Part shown: positions 49,212 to 58,161 of the stretch, in pieces
Layout of the letters: each line of letters begins with the position of its first letter
How positions within the stretch are numbered: the stretch's first letter is position 1
Assembly (NCBI GenBank): GCA_964404285.1
Contig: CAYOJK010000004.1
Location: forward strand, 132,933-196,932
Direction: 5' to 3'
From: JBASEY01 sp964404285
Lineage (GTDB): Bacteria; CSSED10-310
Length of the DNA stretch: 64,000 bases
Made by a program: the position numbers and the translations under genes
The notes under the pieces: model-generated
What the model saw: the letters and a program-made list of their open reading frames with translations, nothing else
Database searches by the model: none
What the model was told of the DNA's origin: nothing

Positions 49212-52200
49212 ATGAATCACCATCAAGCCAAGGAAATTATCCGAAATACTTTTCAAAACGCGTTTGATCGAGATCAATATATTGGTTTCATCCGGAATCT
49301 TCTAAACAAGATCGATGAAACTAAAAAGTTCAAATTACATGGCCAATATATTGAGGAGGCTTTCAGGGACTTTGTGTTTAAATACGAACGCATAGGAACT
49401 TACACTGATCCGGACGGGAAGAAAATTGACTTGCTGATGGTCTTTCTCAGGAAAGAATCTACTCTGGACAGAGCAAGAACAACCCAGAGAAACTTTATTG
49501 CGCGTTATCTGAAAAATCGGGAAGGAAAAGACGCTGGATTAATTGCTTTTGTATCTCCCAATTATGACGAATGGCGGTTTTCTTTCGTCAAGATGGACTA
49601 CAAGCTCACAGAAACTCAAAAGGGCGGGATAAAGGCTGTTGAGGACTTCACCCCGGCCAAAAGATATTCTTTTCTGGTCGGAAGCCATGAAAGCAGCCAT
49701 ACAGCGCAGAGAAGTTTACTTCCGATCCTTGAAGACGATGAAAATAATCCACGGCTTGAAGACATAGAAAAAGCTTTCAACGTCGAAAAGGTCACCAAAG
49801 AATTCTTTGAGAAGTATCGCGAGCTATTCTTTGAATTAAAAAAGACTCTGGATGATCTGGTAAGTAGCGATCCAGCTATCGCGAAGGATTTTAATGACAA
49901 ATCCATCGACACAGCAGATTTTTCGAAAAAATTGCTTGGCCAAATTGTTTTTTTATATTTCCTTCAGAAAAAAGGTTGGTTTGGAGTCAAGAAAGGGGAG
50001 ATATGGGGCGGGGGTTCGAAGCAATTTCTCAGAGAGCTTTTTGAGAAAAAACACGGCCAATATGATAATTTTTTTAATGATGTTTTGGAGCCGCTTTTTT
50101 ATGAAGCCTTGAGTGTTGGACATCGTGACGATTATTATAGCCGATTTAAATGCCGCATTCCTTTTCTCAATGGTGGTCTTTTCGATCCTTTAAATGACTA
50201 CGATTGGCAGGATACCGATATCTTTCTTCCGAATGATCTGTTTTCTAACCAGATTAAAACGCCGGAAGGAGATATCGGAAACGGTATTTTGGACATATTT
50301 GACCGCTATAACTTCACTGTCAATGAGGATGAGCCCCTGGAGAGAGAAGTTGCTGTCGATCCGGAAATGCTTGGTAAAGTTTTTGAGAATCTTCTGGCGA
50401 TCAAAGATCGAAAGTCCAAAGGGACCTATTACACCCCTCGCGAAATTGTCCACTATATGTGCCAAGAGAGTTTGAGTAACTATCTCACAACAGAGCTACA
50501 AGGCAAGGTCACAAAAGAAGAAATCGACATCCTGATTTGCTATGGAGAGACCGTTGTAGAACAAGAAAGCCGTGTAGAAAAGGTGGGAAAAGAGACCACA
50601 ACTTACTTCAAGATACTTCCTGAAAGTATTCGGAAATATGCCGAGACGATTGATGAGAAGCTGGCAACAATCAGGGTCTGTGATCCTGCAGTTGGTTCAG
50701 GCGCTTTCCCGGTAGGAATGATGAATGAAATAGTAAGAACCAGAACAGCTCTGAATCCCTTCCTACAAGAGGGTGACAGATCTGTTTATAGCTTCAAACG
50801 CGACGCTATTCAAAACTGCTTATATGGAGTCGATATCGATCCAGGAGCCGTTGAAATTGCCAAGTTGAGACTTTGGTTATCGCTGATTGTCGATGAAGAA
50901 GACATCCAGAATATTAGATCCTTACCCAACCTGGATTACAAAATAGTTACCGGAAATTCCTTGCTTAGGGTCGAAAGAACAACATTAAATTGGCTTGATT
51001 TCGAGGAACTAGAAAATTTAAAACTGGTTTTTTTCGACGAAACTGATCCTGATAAGAAGAAAGACCATAAGAAACAGATCGATGATAGGATCAGCAGGAT
51101 AACCAATGGTCATAAAGACTTTGATTTTAATGTTTATTTTTCAGAGGTCTTTCACGAAAAAAAGGGGTTTGATGTCATCATCGCAAATCCACCATATATA
51201 AGAATTCAGGAGCTTCAAAAGAGCCACCCTGCTTTGGCAAAAAAATTGAAGACTGCTTATTATTCAGCTTCAGGAAGCTATGATATTTATGTGTGCTTTG
51301 TGGAATTGGCAACCAAACAAATCTCTCCGAGGGGTAATATAGCCTTTATTTTACCTCACAAGTTCTTTCAAGGCGCATTTGGGGCCAACATTCGTGAAAT
51401 TATCTCAAAAAAGAAACTTTTAAGGCAGGTAGTTGATTTTGGTCACAGTCAAGTCTTTGAGACCGCAACAACTTACACTTGTCTTCTTTTTTTGTCCTGC
51501 AATAATGAAACCTTCAAATTTGTGGAACTCAGACCGGAAGCAACCCAAAACGATCTCTCAGAAGTCTTCAATGCAATCGCTAACACATCCTATCACTCAG
51601 ATAAAGTAGATATTGCTGTAATCCCTGCAACATCTGTCATTAAAGAGGAATGGCTTTTCACAGCAAGCAAATCCGGGGACGTTATCAATAAACTAAAGAA
51701 GCAACCTCGGACATTAGCTGATATCGCAAAAAAAATCTTTGTTGGATTACAAACCAGTGCTGACAAAATATATTTTCTCGAACACATATCAGAGAATAAA
51801 AAAACTGTCAGAGCTTTTTCAAAGGCGTTAGACAAAGAGATTGAGATTGAAAAAGCCTTTGTTAAACCGCTTTTGAAAGGTGCAGACGTTCACCGTTGGC
51901 GTAGATTATTGCCCCGAATTTGGTGTGTTTTTCCTTATGAAATCAAAGATGGAAATATAAGGCTTCTTTCAAAAGAAGAAATCCAAAGTAACTACCCACT
52001 TGCTTGGAAATATCTATCTGAAAATGAAGAAGAACTTAAACGGCGAGAAAATTTTAGATTCGAGAAAACTTGGTGGCAATATAGCAGACCTCAAAACTTA
52101 ACTGAATTTGAAAAAACAAAGATTATAACACCTGAAATAAGTTTAGGTGGCAACATGACGCTCGACACAGAGGGGCTTTACCACAACACTAAATGTTACA

Positions 52201-52559
52201 GTTTTGTTTTTAAAAAGGGGATAGCGGAGGATACTAAATATTTCCTTGCATTGTTAAACAGCAAGCTTCTTTGGTTTTTCTTGACTAAAACTGGATATGT
52301 CCTCAGGGGCGGCTATTTTGTTTTCAAAACTAATTACTTAATGCCCTTCCCGCTCCCCCAAGAGCTTTCTGCAAAAGACCAGAAGCCTTTCATTTCACTT
52401 GTCGATTCGATTTTGGCTATTACTTCCAGCGATGATTATTCTGAAAACATTGCCAAACATAAAGACGTACAAGCTCTTGAACGCAGAATTGACCAGATGG
52501 TTTATGAGCTTTACAGTTTAAGCGAAGACGAGATAACAATCGTAGAGGAATCGATATAA
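49212..52559 (+). CDS. Eco57I-like adenine-specific DNA methyltransferase, large
   Basis: A 1115-residue protein. Motif I D-P-A-V-G-S-G-A-F lies near residue 490 and the catalytic N-P-P-Y near residue 658, as in gamma-class N6-adenine methyltransferases of the Eco57I/PglX type. The last 400 residues resemble a TaqI-like target recognition domain (Y-Y-L-x-P-F-P-like end, here N-Y-L-M-P-F-P-L-P). The N-terminal 300 residues, with K-K-I-D-L-L-M-V-F-L-R-K-E, may be a nuclease-like or adaptor domain; I cannot confirm catalytic residues. The start is 1 nt after the helicase stop. Confidence 0.9.
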   Translation: MNHHQAKEIIRNTFQNAFDRDQYIGFIRNLLNKIDETKKFKLHGQYIEEAFRDFVFKYERIGTYTDPDGKKIDLLMVFLRKESTLDRARTTQRNFIARYLKNREGKDAGLIAFVSPNYDEWRFSFVKMDYKLTETQKGGIKAVEDFTPAKRYSFLVGSHESSHTAQRSLLPILEDDENNPRLEDIEKAFNVEKVTKEFFEKYRELFFELKKTLDDLVSSDPAIAKDFNDKSIDTADFSKKLLGQIVFLYFLQKKGWFGVKKGEIWGGGSKQFLRELFEKKHGQYDNFFNDVLEPLFYEALSVGHRDDYYSRFKCRIPFLNGGLFDPLNDYDWQDTDIFLPNDLFSNQIKTPEGDIGNGILDIFDRYNFTVNEDEPLEREVAVDPEMLGKVFENLLAIKDRKSKGTYYTPREIVHYMCQESLSNYLTTELQGKVTKEEIDILICYGETVVEQESRVEKVGKETTTYFKILPESIRKYAETIDEKLATIRVCDPAVGSGAFPVGMMNEIVRTRTALNPFLQEGDRSVYSFKRDAIQNCLYGVDIDPGAVEIAKLRLWLSLIVDEEDIQNIRSLPNLDYKIVTGNSLLRVERTTLNWLDFEELENLKLVFFDETDPDKKKDHKKQIDDRISRITNGHKDFDFNVYFSEVFHEKKGFDVIIANPPYIRIQELQKSHPALAKKLKTAYYSASGSYDIYVCFVELATKQISPRGNIAFILPHKFFQGAFGANIREIISKKKLLRQVVDFGHSQVFETATTYTCLLFLSCNNETFKFVELRPEATQNDLSEVFNAIANTSYHSDKVDIAVIPATSVIKEEWLFTASKSGDVINKLKKQPRTLADIAKKIFVGLQTSADKIYFLEHISENKKTVRAFSKALDKEIEIEKAFVKPLLKGADVHRWRRLLPRIWCVFPYEIKDGNIRLLSKEEIQSNYPLAWKYLSENEEELKRRENFRFEKTWWQYSRPQNLTEFEKTKIITPEISLGGNMTLDTEGLYHNTKCYSFVFKKGIAEDTKYFLALLNSKLLWFFLTKTGYVLRGGYFVFKTNYLMPFPLPQELSAKDQKPFISLVDSILAITSSDDYSENIAKHKDVQALERRIDQMVYELYSLSEDEITIVEESI

Positions 52560-52576
52560 TGGTGTATTCGAATTTG

Positions 52577-52831
52577 CTAACCTCTTAGTTGATTTAAATA
52601 ATCTCTTGCTGACAAAATCGTTTGACTTCTTAAATTCGGATCCGTGATCTGACGATTTATTGTCTCAATGTCTAGAAATACGCCATGTCTATTGATGGTT
52701 GCTGTTGCTATATTTCTGTGAAGCTCATTACCATGAATAGTAATAATGTATTCAAACCTCACTGTCTCTGTTCCCGCTACCGGGTGCAACGGAATTGGGT
52801 TTCTCGAAATCAAGTTGAATTCTATTTCCAT
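52577..52831 (-). CDS. Small protein of unknown function
   Basis: An 84-residue soluble protein, rich in strand-forming residues (V-R-F-E-Y-I-I-T-I-H-G). Not recognised. It begins 14 nt after the stop of the membrane protein gene and is the last gene of the TIR-associated minus-strand set. It converges with the methylase gene (17 bp between stops). Confidence 0.6.
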   Translation of the reverse strand: MEIEFNLISRNPIPLHPVAGTETVRFEYIITIHGNELHRNIATATINRHGVFLDIETINRQITDPNLRSQTILSARDYLNQLRG

Positions 52832-52845
52832 GTTTTTACCATATC

Positions 52846-53664
52846 CTATTTCTTTGTAGGTTCATTTTCCATCGAAGGCGAAAGATTGTTTGGAGCCTTA
52901 TCTTCCGAAAATTTAAGAACTCCAGGAGACGTTTGAACGGTCTTCGGGGGACAAGTGCCAGTCAGTGTTTTCTTAATGATATCTGCTTTTAAATCCACTA
53001 CTTTAACTGGTTGTGGTGGTTTTGTTGCCTGTACCACACTATCTTCTTTTGGATTTGCCGATGCTTCTGTAGGTTGTACTTGTTGATTTGTAGTTTTATC
53101 TTGGTCTGACATTTTAACCTCCATTACCTTCCACGCGAAGGTCATTGAAACTGAAATTAAGAAGGAAATCAAGCAAACATAAAGCAGTCTACTTGACCAC
53201 ACAGAAAATGTTTCTTTCTGTTTTATAATTGTTTTATTATTTTTCGTGATTTTCTGGAAATGAGTTGCCATTGAAGCAAAAAAATCAACCAATCTCAACT
53301 TTGAAAAATTTTCTATAATTTCGGATGGATCAGGGTATGTTTCTATTCTCGCAGTTCCTAGCACCATTGCAAGAAAGAAAATATTCATGAATATTACGAA
53401 CAATGTAAATGCGAACGTACCAATTAATAGTATTTCGAAATTACTTTTTTCAGATTTAGTAAAAAGATCAGTAACTTGAAAAATAGACAATCCCAAAAGG
53501 ACGGTTAGAAGATTGAGAAATGATAAATATGTCTTTGCTTTACTTACTAGGTCGCCCAAATGACTGATATAGTTCTGGTTGATTTCTTTACAAATTTCAT
53601 AAAGATTTTTATAAATCTCGTTTTGTTCGTCTGTTTCTATTTTTTGTTTTTGTTCAGACATCAT
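52846..53664 (-). CDS. Membrane protein, candidate effector of the TIR module
   Basis: A 272-residue protein with three strong hydrophobic segments (about 47-66, 80-108, 157-180) and an 85-residue disordered, proline-rich cytosolic tail. The N-terminal helix leading into S-K-A-K-T-Y-L-S-F-L-N-L-L resembles SLATT or PycTM effectors, which depolarise membranes in cyclic-nucleotide defence systems; this likeness is an inference. It follows 59 nt after the second membrane protein gene, on the same strand as the TIR genes. Confidence 0.68.
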   Translation of the reverse strand: MMSEQKQKIETDEQNEIYKNLYEICKEINQNYISHLGDLVSKAKTYLSFLNLLTVLLGLSIFQVTDLFTKSEKSNFEILLIGTFAFTLFVIFMNIFFLAMVLGTARIETYPDPSEIIENFSKLRLVDFFASMATHFQKITKNNKTIIKQKETFSVWSSRLLYVCLISFLISVSMTFAWKVMEVKMSDQDKTTNQQVQPTEASANPKEDSVVQATKPPQPVKVVDLKADIIKKTLTGTCPPKTVQTSPGVLKFSEDKAPNNLSPSMENEPTKK

Positions 53665-53723
53665 CTTCTCATTCTATTCCACAAATTTTATCCCGATTGA
53701 ATAAGCAAAGCGATATCCATCGC

Positions 53724-54164
53724 CTATACTTTTAAAACAAATTTCCTCATGATTAAAATCATGGCGAATAAAGTGAGATAAAATGGCCAAATGGAAAATG
53801 ACATCAAGGATTTCCAAAAAGTCTTAAAAATAGTCTTATTATGTAAAACAACAAAGAGATCTTCTGCTTTTAGAGATTCTTTGTGAAGCTTTTCAATAAA
53901 TAGGTTATATGACTCTCTAAATTTTTTTTCCAATGCTAAATAGTAAGCGTCTAGGAAAAGAAAAAGCGATGTTGGAATTATTGCTATCAGGGTGTAATTA
54001 GGCTTTCCTTTGTCTGCGACAAGAACAAGGATTGCGGAGACCAAAGTGATGCACAAAGACTTGCAAGAGGCACTATTTTGAGCCACTCGCTGTATTATAG
54101 ACTGAACAATCCCAATATGCGCGAGTACTGCTTCCGAATTTTCTCGCAGATCGGAATTACTCAT
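53724..54164 (-). CDS. Small membrane protein coupled to a TIR gene
   Basis: A 146-residue protein with three or four hydrophobic segments (about 37-52, 57-75, 118-140) joined by a charged helical loop. Its ATG overlaps the stop codon of the upstream TIR gene (TAATG), so the two are translationally coupled and most likely act together. No family recognised; a membrane effector or sensor is plausible. Confidence 0.72.
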   Translation of the reverse strand: MSNSDLRENSEAVLAHIGIVQSIIQRVAQNSASCKSLCITLVSAILVLVADKGKPNYTLIAIIPTSLFLFLDAYYLALEKKFRESYNLFIEKLHKESLKAEDLFVVLHNKTIFKTFWKSLMSFSIWPFYLTLFAMILIMRKFVLKV

Positions 54165-54655
54165 TAGTAATCATCTCTTATTGATATGGCTTCCTCAGCC
54201 CAGTCTTTAAGTTTTTCCTTTATGTGGTCATATACATATTTACTGGTTGAATAAGGAGGATCGTAATCCTTAACGATGCTTGAAAGTTTTTTCTCGTCGA
54301 CATACACGTAATCAAAAGGATTTTTCCCTTTTGATGCCTGATTTCCGTCACAGTCTTTTAAATTGTGAATATATATTCCGACAACCCCTTTCCCTTCAGC
54401 CCACGCTTTCTCTATTTCATAATTGATCCACTTGCGATTTGCTGTCTTTTCTCCAATCAAAACGACTGCGACAGATTTTCCGGATAGCTGTTCGTCGATC
54501 CATTTCTTGATTGCCTTGTCTCCTCCACTGGTGATTTCTTCCCAATCATTGTCTGATACGGGTCGGTTTCCTTCAACTACTCCCATGTTTCGAACTTGTG
54601 AAGCCCGCCAATTATCAGGCTTGTAGTGAAAACTGAAAAATGCTCGTCTAGCCAT
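54164..54655 (-). CDS. TIR-like protein (ThsB/DUF1863 type)
   Basis: A 163-residue protein starting M-A-R-R-A-F-F-S-F-H-Y-K-P-D-N-W-R-A-S-Q-V-R-N, the typical opening of DUF1863/ThsB proteins of Thoeris. The segment W-I-N-Y-E-I-E-K-A-W holds the Glu expected for TIR NAD-processing activity. ThsB proteins make a nucleotide signal from NAD after phage infection. No ThsA (SIR2 or Macro) effector is present nearby; membrane proteins follow instead. Start taken at the ATG 54655 behind AGGTAGGG. Confidence 0.87.
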   Translation of the reverse strand: MARRAFFSFHYKPDNWRASQVRNMGVVEGNRPVSDNDWEEITSGGDKAIKKWIDEQLSGKSVAVVLIGEKTANRKWINYEIEKAWAEGKGVVGIYIHNLKDCDGNQASKGKNPFDYVYVDEKKLSSIVKDYDPPYSTSKYVYDHIKEKLKDWAEEAISIRDDY

Positions 54656-54673
54656 CAGCACCCTACCTTTCTT

Positions 54674-55048
54674 TTATAAAAGTTTTTTCAAATTTTCCCA
54701 GTTCCATCTATATGTTCTCCCACCATTCGGGAGTGCCCAATCTTCACTTCCATCACGATACCCAATGATTTGAAACTTCTTCTTGCCTTTGGCGATCGCA
54801 ACATCCAATTCTTTCAATACTCCGCTCGCTTTTGCTGTTTTTGGACCAAGCATAATTATGAAGACATCCGCTCTCCCTATCGCTCGACTTGCATGCTCAA
54901 GCCAATCACGCTCAGGCTTAGCTTCTTTCAGTGAATGATCGCTTACTTCAAAAGGAGAGTCCGAATTTTTTGCTTGTCCAATGATAAAGTCTTTCAGGGC
55001 CTTGTCATTGTCAAAATCGAAGCTAATAAAAACTTTTGTTTTAGCCAT
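54674..55048 (-). CDS. Second TIR-like protein (MTH538/ThsB-like)
   Basis: A 124-residue protein: K-T-K-V-F-I-S-F-D-F-D-N-D-K-A-L at the start, D-W-L-E-H-A-S-R-A-I, A-D-V-F-I-I-M-L-G-P-K-T, and S-G-V-L-K-E-L-D-V-A-I-A. This is the flavodoxin-like TIR/MTH538 fold; the Glu of K-E-L aligns with the usual catalytic position. Thoeris systems often have two or more ThsB genes with different specificities. The start at 55048 follows AGGAG; the stop is 18 nt before the next TIR gene. First gene of the minus-strand operon. Confidence 0.82.
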   Translation of the reverse strand: MAKTKVFISFDFDNDKALKDFIIGQAKNSDSPFEVSDHSLKEAKPERDWLEHASRAIGRADVFIIMLGPKTAKASGVLKELDVAIAKGKKKFQIIGYRDGSEDWALPNGGRTYRWNWENLKKLL

Positions 55049-55315
55049 CTTGGTAAATCTCCTATTTTCGGACACTTTTTGATGCTTGTGTAAAAGTCTT
55101 TCATCCTGCTTATAAATTTATAATATGAAAAAACTGTCATTATGTCAAATTTATTTGGGTTTCATCCTGTGCGAATATGACGCCTTAATTAAACCAGCAT
55201 CATACGCGGATTTGGATTTGTGGATTGAATACGGATGTCTTATGCTGTTCCAATGAAAACGCGGCGCCCCGATCGCAAAAAAAATTGCATTATCACTTTT
55301 GAGGAAATTACGCTG

Positions 55316-56029
55316 ATGGCACAGAAATCAAGCATAGAATGGACAGAATCCACCTGGAACCCGGTCACGGGTTGTGACAAGATCAGCCCGGGTTGCGCCA
55401 ACTGCTATGCTGAACGCATGGCCAGGAGGCTACAGGCGATGGGTCAGCCCAACTATGTCAATGGATTCCAAGTTGCATTACACGAGCATGTACTAGAGGC
55501 GCCTCTGACTTGGAAGAAGCCCCAGATGATTTTTGTGAATTCTATGAGTGATCTATTTCATCGGGATGTGCCGGTGTCATTCATCCAGCGCGTTTTTGAT
55601 GTCATGCAAAGAGCATCGTGGCACACTTTTCAGGCGCTCACGAAACGTGCCGAGAGACTTTCCGAGCTTGCCTATGATTTGGAGTGGCCGGACAATGTCT
55701 GGATGGGTGTCAGCGTGGAAACAATTGCGTATCTTTATCGCATAGATCACCTTCGGCGTGTTCCTGCCAAGATCAGATTCGTCTCCTTCGAACCACTACT
55801 TGGAGCAGTTGACCGTGTCGATCTCACCGGAATCGACTGGTGCATTGTCGGCGGGGAATCCGGACCCGGCGCTCGGCCGATCAAGAAAGCGTGGGTGACC
55901 GAAATCCGGGACCAGTGCCAAAGGGACGGTGTGCCGTTTTTCTTTAAACAATGGGGCGGCACGAACAAAAAGAAAGCTGGTCGATTGCTCGATAACTTAT
56001 ACTGGGACCAGATGCCACAGACCATTTAA
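55316..56029 (+). CDS. DUF5131 (phage Gp37/Gp68) family protein
   Basis: A 237-residue protein. The N-terminal I-E-W-T-E-S-T-W-N-P-V-T-G-C and the cysteine set C-D-K-I-S-P-G-C-A-N-C-Y define the family, which is related to radical SAM enzymes; W-I/V-G-G-E-S-G-P-G-A-R-P is another hallmark. In many genomes it accompanies a three-Cys-motif partner (TcmP), absent here. The start at 55316 is behind GAGG; 27 codons upstream are in frame but unsupported. It is divergent from the TIR operon and shares its 267-bp upstream region. Confidence 0.88.
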   Translation: MAQKSSIEWTESTWNPVTGCDKISPGCANCYAERMARRLQAMGQPNYVNGFQVALHEHVLEAPLTWKKPQMIFVNSMSDLFHRDVPVSFIQRVFDVMQRASWHTFQALTKRAERLSELAYDLEWPDNVWMGVSVETIAYLYRIDHLRRVPAKIRFVSFEPLLGAVDRVDLTGIDWCIVGGESGPGARPIKKAWVTEIRDQCQRDGVPFFFKQWGGTNKKKAGRLLDNLYWDQMPQTI

Positions 56030-56043
56030 CGTAGAATCTTTTC

Positions 56044-56300
56044 TGACCATCATCTAGATCGCACATACCAACCCCCCTTCTCCAGCCATGGAGAAGGGGC
56101 CGGGGGATGAGGTCCTCACCGCGAACAGCCGCCGACGTTAATCTTACATTGTGTTGCCATAATTTTGTAACGGTGATGTTGCGGGTATCTAGAGGGGCTG
56201 GGGGATGAGGTCTCCCCAGGGGCGAAGTATTACAGGATCGGGAGAGGGGTAAGGGGCCAGGGGACGAAGTCCCAGCGCTCATCACCCAGCAGTATGGGTC
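56044..56300. repeat. Cluster of dispersed repeat copies
   Basis: Three repeat pieces in 250 bp. Copy C of the hairpin repeat (56070-56120, with its CCATCATCTAGATCGCACAT lead) is followed by a tail shared with 45165-45225. Then comes a partial copy (GGGGCTGGGGGATGAGG, about 56193). Last is a solo end of the MITE-like element (TACAGGATCGGGAGAGGGG, 56231). No gene. Confidence 0.7.
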
Positions 56301-56312
56301 ATGAACCCCTTT

Positions 56313-57206
56313 TTATCCGAGGGTGAATTGATTTCGACCTTTTGCTTTGCTTTCATACATCAATGTATCGACACGTTTTAAGACACTTTCCAACGTATCA
56401 TCATGTCTGGAAAGCGTGGCTCCAAGTGAAACGCTCACGGAGATATTTTCGTCGTCCAACCTCAGATAAGCGCTTTGCACGATCGTCTTTATTCGGTCGG
56501 CTATAGTGATCAGATCTTCTTCTGTGTTGATTTGGGGTAACAAAACCAGCAACTCATCACCACTCCAGCGAGCAAAAGTATCATCTTTACGCAGCAGATT
56601 GGCTATAGTCCGGGTGACCATCAGTAAAACCTTGTCTCCGACATCGTGTCCATATTTGTCGTTGATGGACTTAAAATGATCGATATCGATAAAAATAACA
56701 CCAAAACCCGGGCCGGCAAGTTTCATTTCAGATTTGCGGACATCGAACATCCTTTCAGCATAGCGACGATTGCCGATTTTCAGCAAGGGGTCGGATTGAC
56801 TCACTTTTGTTTGCCGTTCCAACTCTTTGAAGGTGAACGTCTCTTTTGAATGTTCAGAAAAAACTTCTATAGCGCCGATAATTTCCTCTTTTTCGTTTCT
56901 AATCGGGGAGATTCGCACATAGACAGGAATTCGATGCCCTTCTTTGTGATGCAAAAAGACAATGGCTTCCCTTTTTTCGCCGTCTTGAAGCGTAGAATGC
57001 AAAGGACATCCACTCTTGCATAAATCTATTCCAACAAAGTCAACATGACTTAAAACATTGTCTGAACAGCGGGTTCCCATGACTTCCGATGCGGAAAACC
57101 CTGAGATTTCTTCGGCAGCTTTGTTCCAATACAGAATTTTCCTGTGTTTATCCACAACATAAGCGGCATCGAAGAGATTATCCAAAAACGACTTATATAT
57201 ATTCAC
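56313..57206 (-). CDS. PAS-GGDEF diguanylate cyclase
   Basis: A 297-residue protein without membrane segments. A PAS domain (about 8-120) is followed by a GGDEF domain (about 135-297). The signature is W-S-G-D-E-L instead of G-G-D-E-F. The inhibitory site R-K-D-D stands five residues before it, as in feedback-regulated cyclases. SGDEF-type variants are often active, so it probably makes cyclic di-GMP in response to a PAS-bound signal, but the Phe-to-Leu change leaves doubt. Monocistronic. Confidence 0.88.
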   Translation of the reverse strand: MNIYKSFLDNLFDAAYVVDKHRKILYWNKAAEEISGFSASEVMGTRCSDNVLSHVDFVGIDLCKSGCPLHSTLQDGEKREAIVFLHHKEGHRIPVYVRISPIRNEKEEIIGAIEVFSEHSKETFTFKELERQTKVSQSDPLLKIGNRRYAERMFDVRKSEMKLAGPGFGVIFIDIDHFKSINDKYGHDVGDKVLLMVTRTIANLLRKDDTFARWSGDELLVLLPQINTEEDLITIADRIKTIVQSAYLRLDDENISVSVSLGATLSRHDDTLESVLKRVDTLMYESKAKGRNQFTLG

Positions 57207-57647
57207 ATCCCTACCCCAACAAACTCTTTTGCCCCAATAAACCCCATTGGTGAATAAAGAATACGGTAACTATTGTTTATTTGCTTCGCTTAAACCACCA
57301 ATTAACTTAAGCGAAAAGTCGTGTGTTTATAGCAAAAATAATAAAAATATGCAAAAAGCGGATTAGCTATCGAAATATCCGCAAAATTCCAGCAAAACAG
57401 ATAAGGGGAGATGTTTTAAAGGAGTCCAAAAGCGATGATACCCGCGATGATTCCAAGCCATCCCAGAGCCATTGAAATCGTACCGTAACTCAATAGCTCC
57501 TTGCCTAGGCTTGCTTCCGGATTTATTGGTGGTTATGATTCAACGGTCTTTTTGCTGTGGTCGGCGGTCTTGGCAAACAGTTCACCGAAAGCAGCCAAAT
57601 TGATATGAACACTAGCTTCAAACGCTATTAGGAAAGGAGACAACCCT
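57207..57647. other. Intergenic region before the cupin gene
   Basis: About 440 bp. On the minus strand a short open segment (57416-57532) would code A-S-L-G-K-E-L-L-S-Y-G-T-I-S-M-A-L-G-W-L and a hydrophobic end. It has no start codon with a ribosome site and is cut by a TAA upstream, so I do not call a gene. The ribosome site GGAAAGGAG of the cupin gene is at about 57633. Confidence 0.4.
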
Positions 57648-57992
57648 ATGATTATTAAAAAACTTCAAGACCTTGAAATTATGCCGAATGCTCATAAGGT
57701 AGATGCCCGCAATATGTATGACACCCCGGATGCGGCTATTACGATTCTTACCCTGAACCCCGGACAGGCTCTGAAACGCCATATCACCCCGGTGGACGTG
57801 GCCTTCTACGTGCTCAGTGGTACCGGCATCGTCGAAATCGGTGACGAAAAACAGGAAGTTTCTGAGGACACGCTTATCGAGAGCCCCAAAGATATTCTTC
57901 ATTGCTGGTATAACGAAAGCGACAAGCCGCTTCGCGTCATGGTCATCAAAGCCCCGCGCCCCAAAAGAAAAACAGTGTTTGTCGGGGATTGA
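57648..57992 (+). CDS. Cupin-domain protein
   Basis: A 114-residue single-domain cupin. The first motif region includes P-G-Q-A-L-K-R-H-I-T-P-V-D-V-A-F-Y-V-L-S-G-T-G and the second E-S-P-K-D-I-L-H-C-W-Y-N. The histidines could bind a metal. The role is unknown (sugar isomerase, dioxygenase or sensor are all possible). Strong ribosome site; single gene, divergent from the PAS-GGDEF gene. Confidence 0.87.
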   Translation: MIIKKLQDLEIMPNAHKVDARNMYDTPDAAITILTLNPGQALKRHITPVDVAFYVLSGTGIVEIGDEKQEVSEDTLIESPKDILHCWYNESDKPLRVMVIKAPRPKRKTVFVGD

Positions 57993-58161
57993 TTCCGTCA
58001 ACTCCTCGTATGAACACGACATTGACAACCTGATTTTTTTGTCGATAAAAACGTCTTTGATTGGGCTTCCTGCACTGAATAGGGTAATACCATTCGCCGG
58101 AAGCCCTTATTGTTTAGCTCAGACGATAATTCAATAGATCACTGAGCGTAGCTGAACACTA

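Noticed and set aside
52577..55048. Classical Thoeris system
   Set aside because: The TIR-like genes fit ThsB, but no SIR2-SLOG or Macro-type ThsA is encoded in the window, so the classical label is not supported.
45516..56029. Prophage, suggested by the Bro-N and Gp37/Gp68-type genes
   Set aside because: No capsid, tail, terminase, integrase or lysis gene is present; both families also occur in defence islands.
57416..57620. Small membrane-protein gene on the minus strand
   Set aside because: The hydrophobic segment has no start with a ribosome site, a TAA interrupts it, and its upstream part overlaps the leader of the cupin gene.
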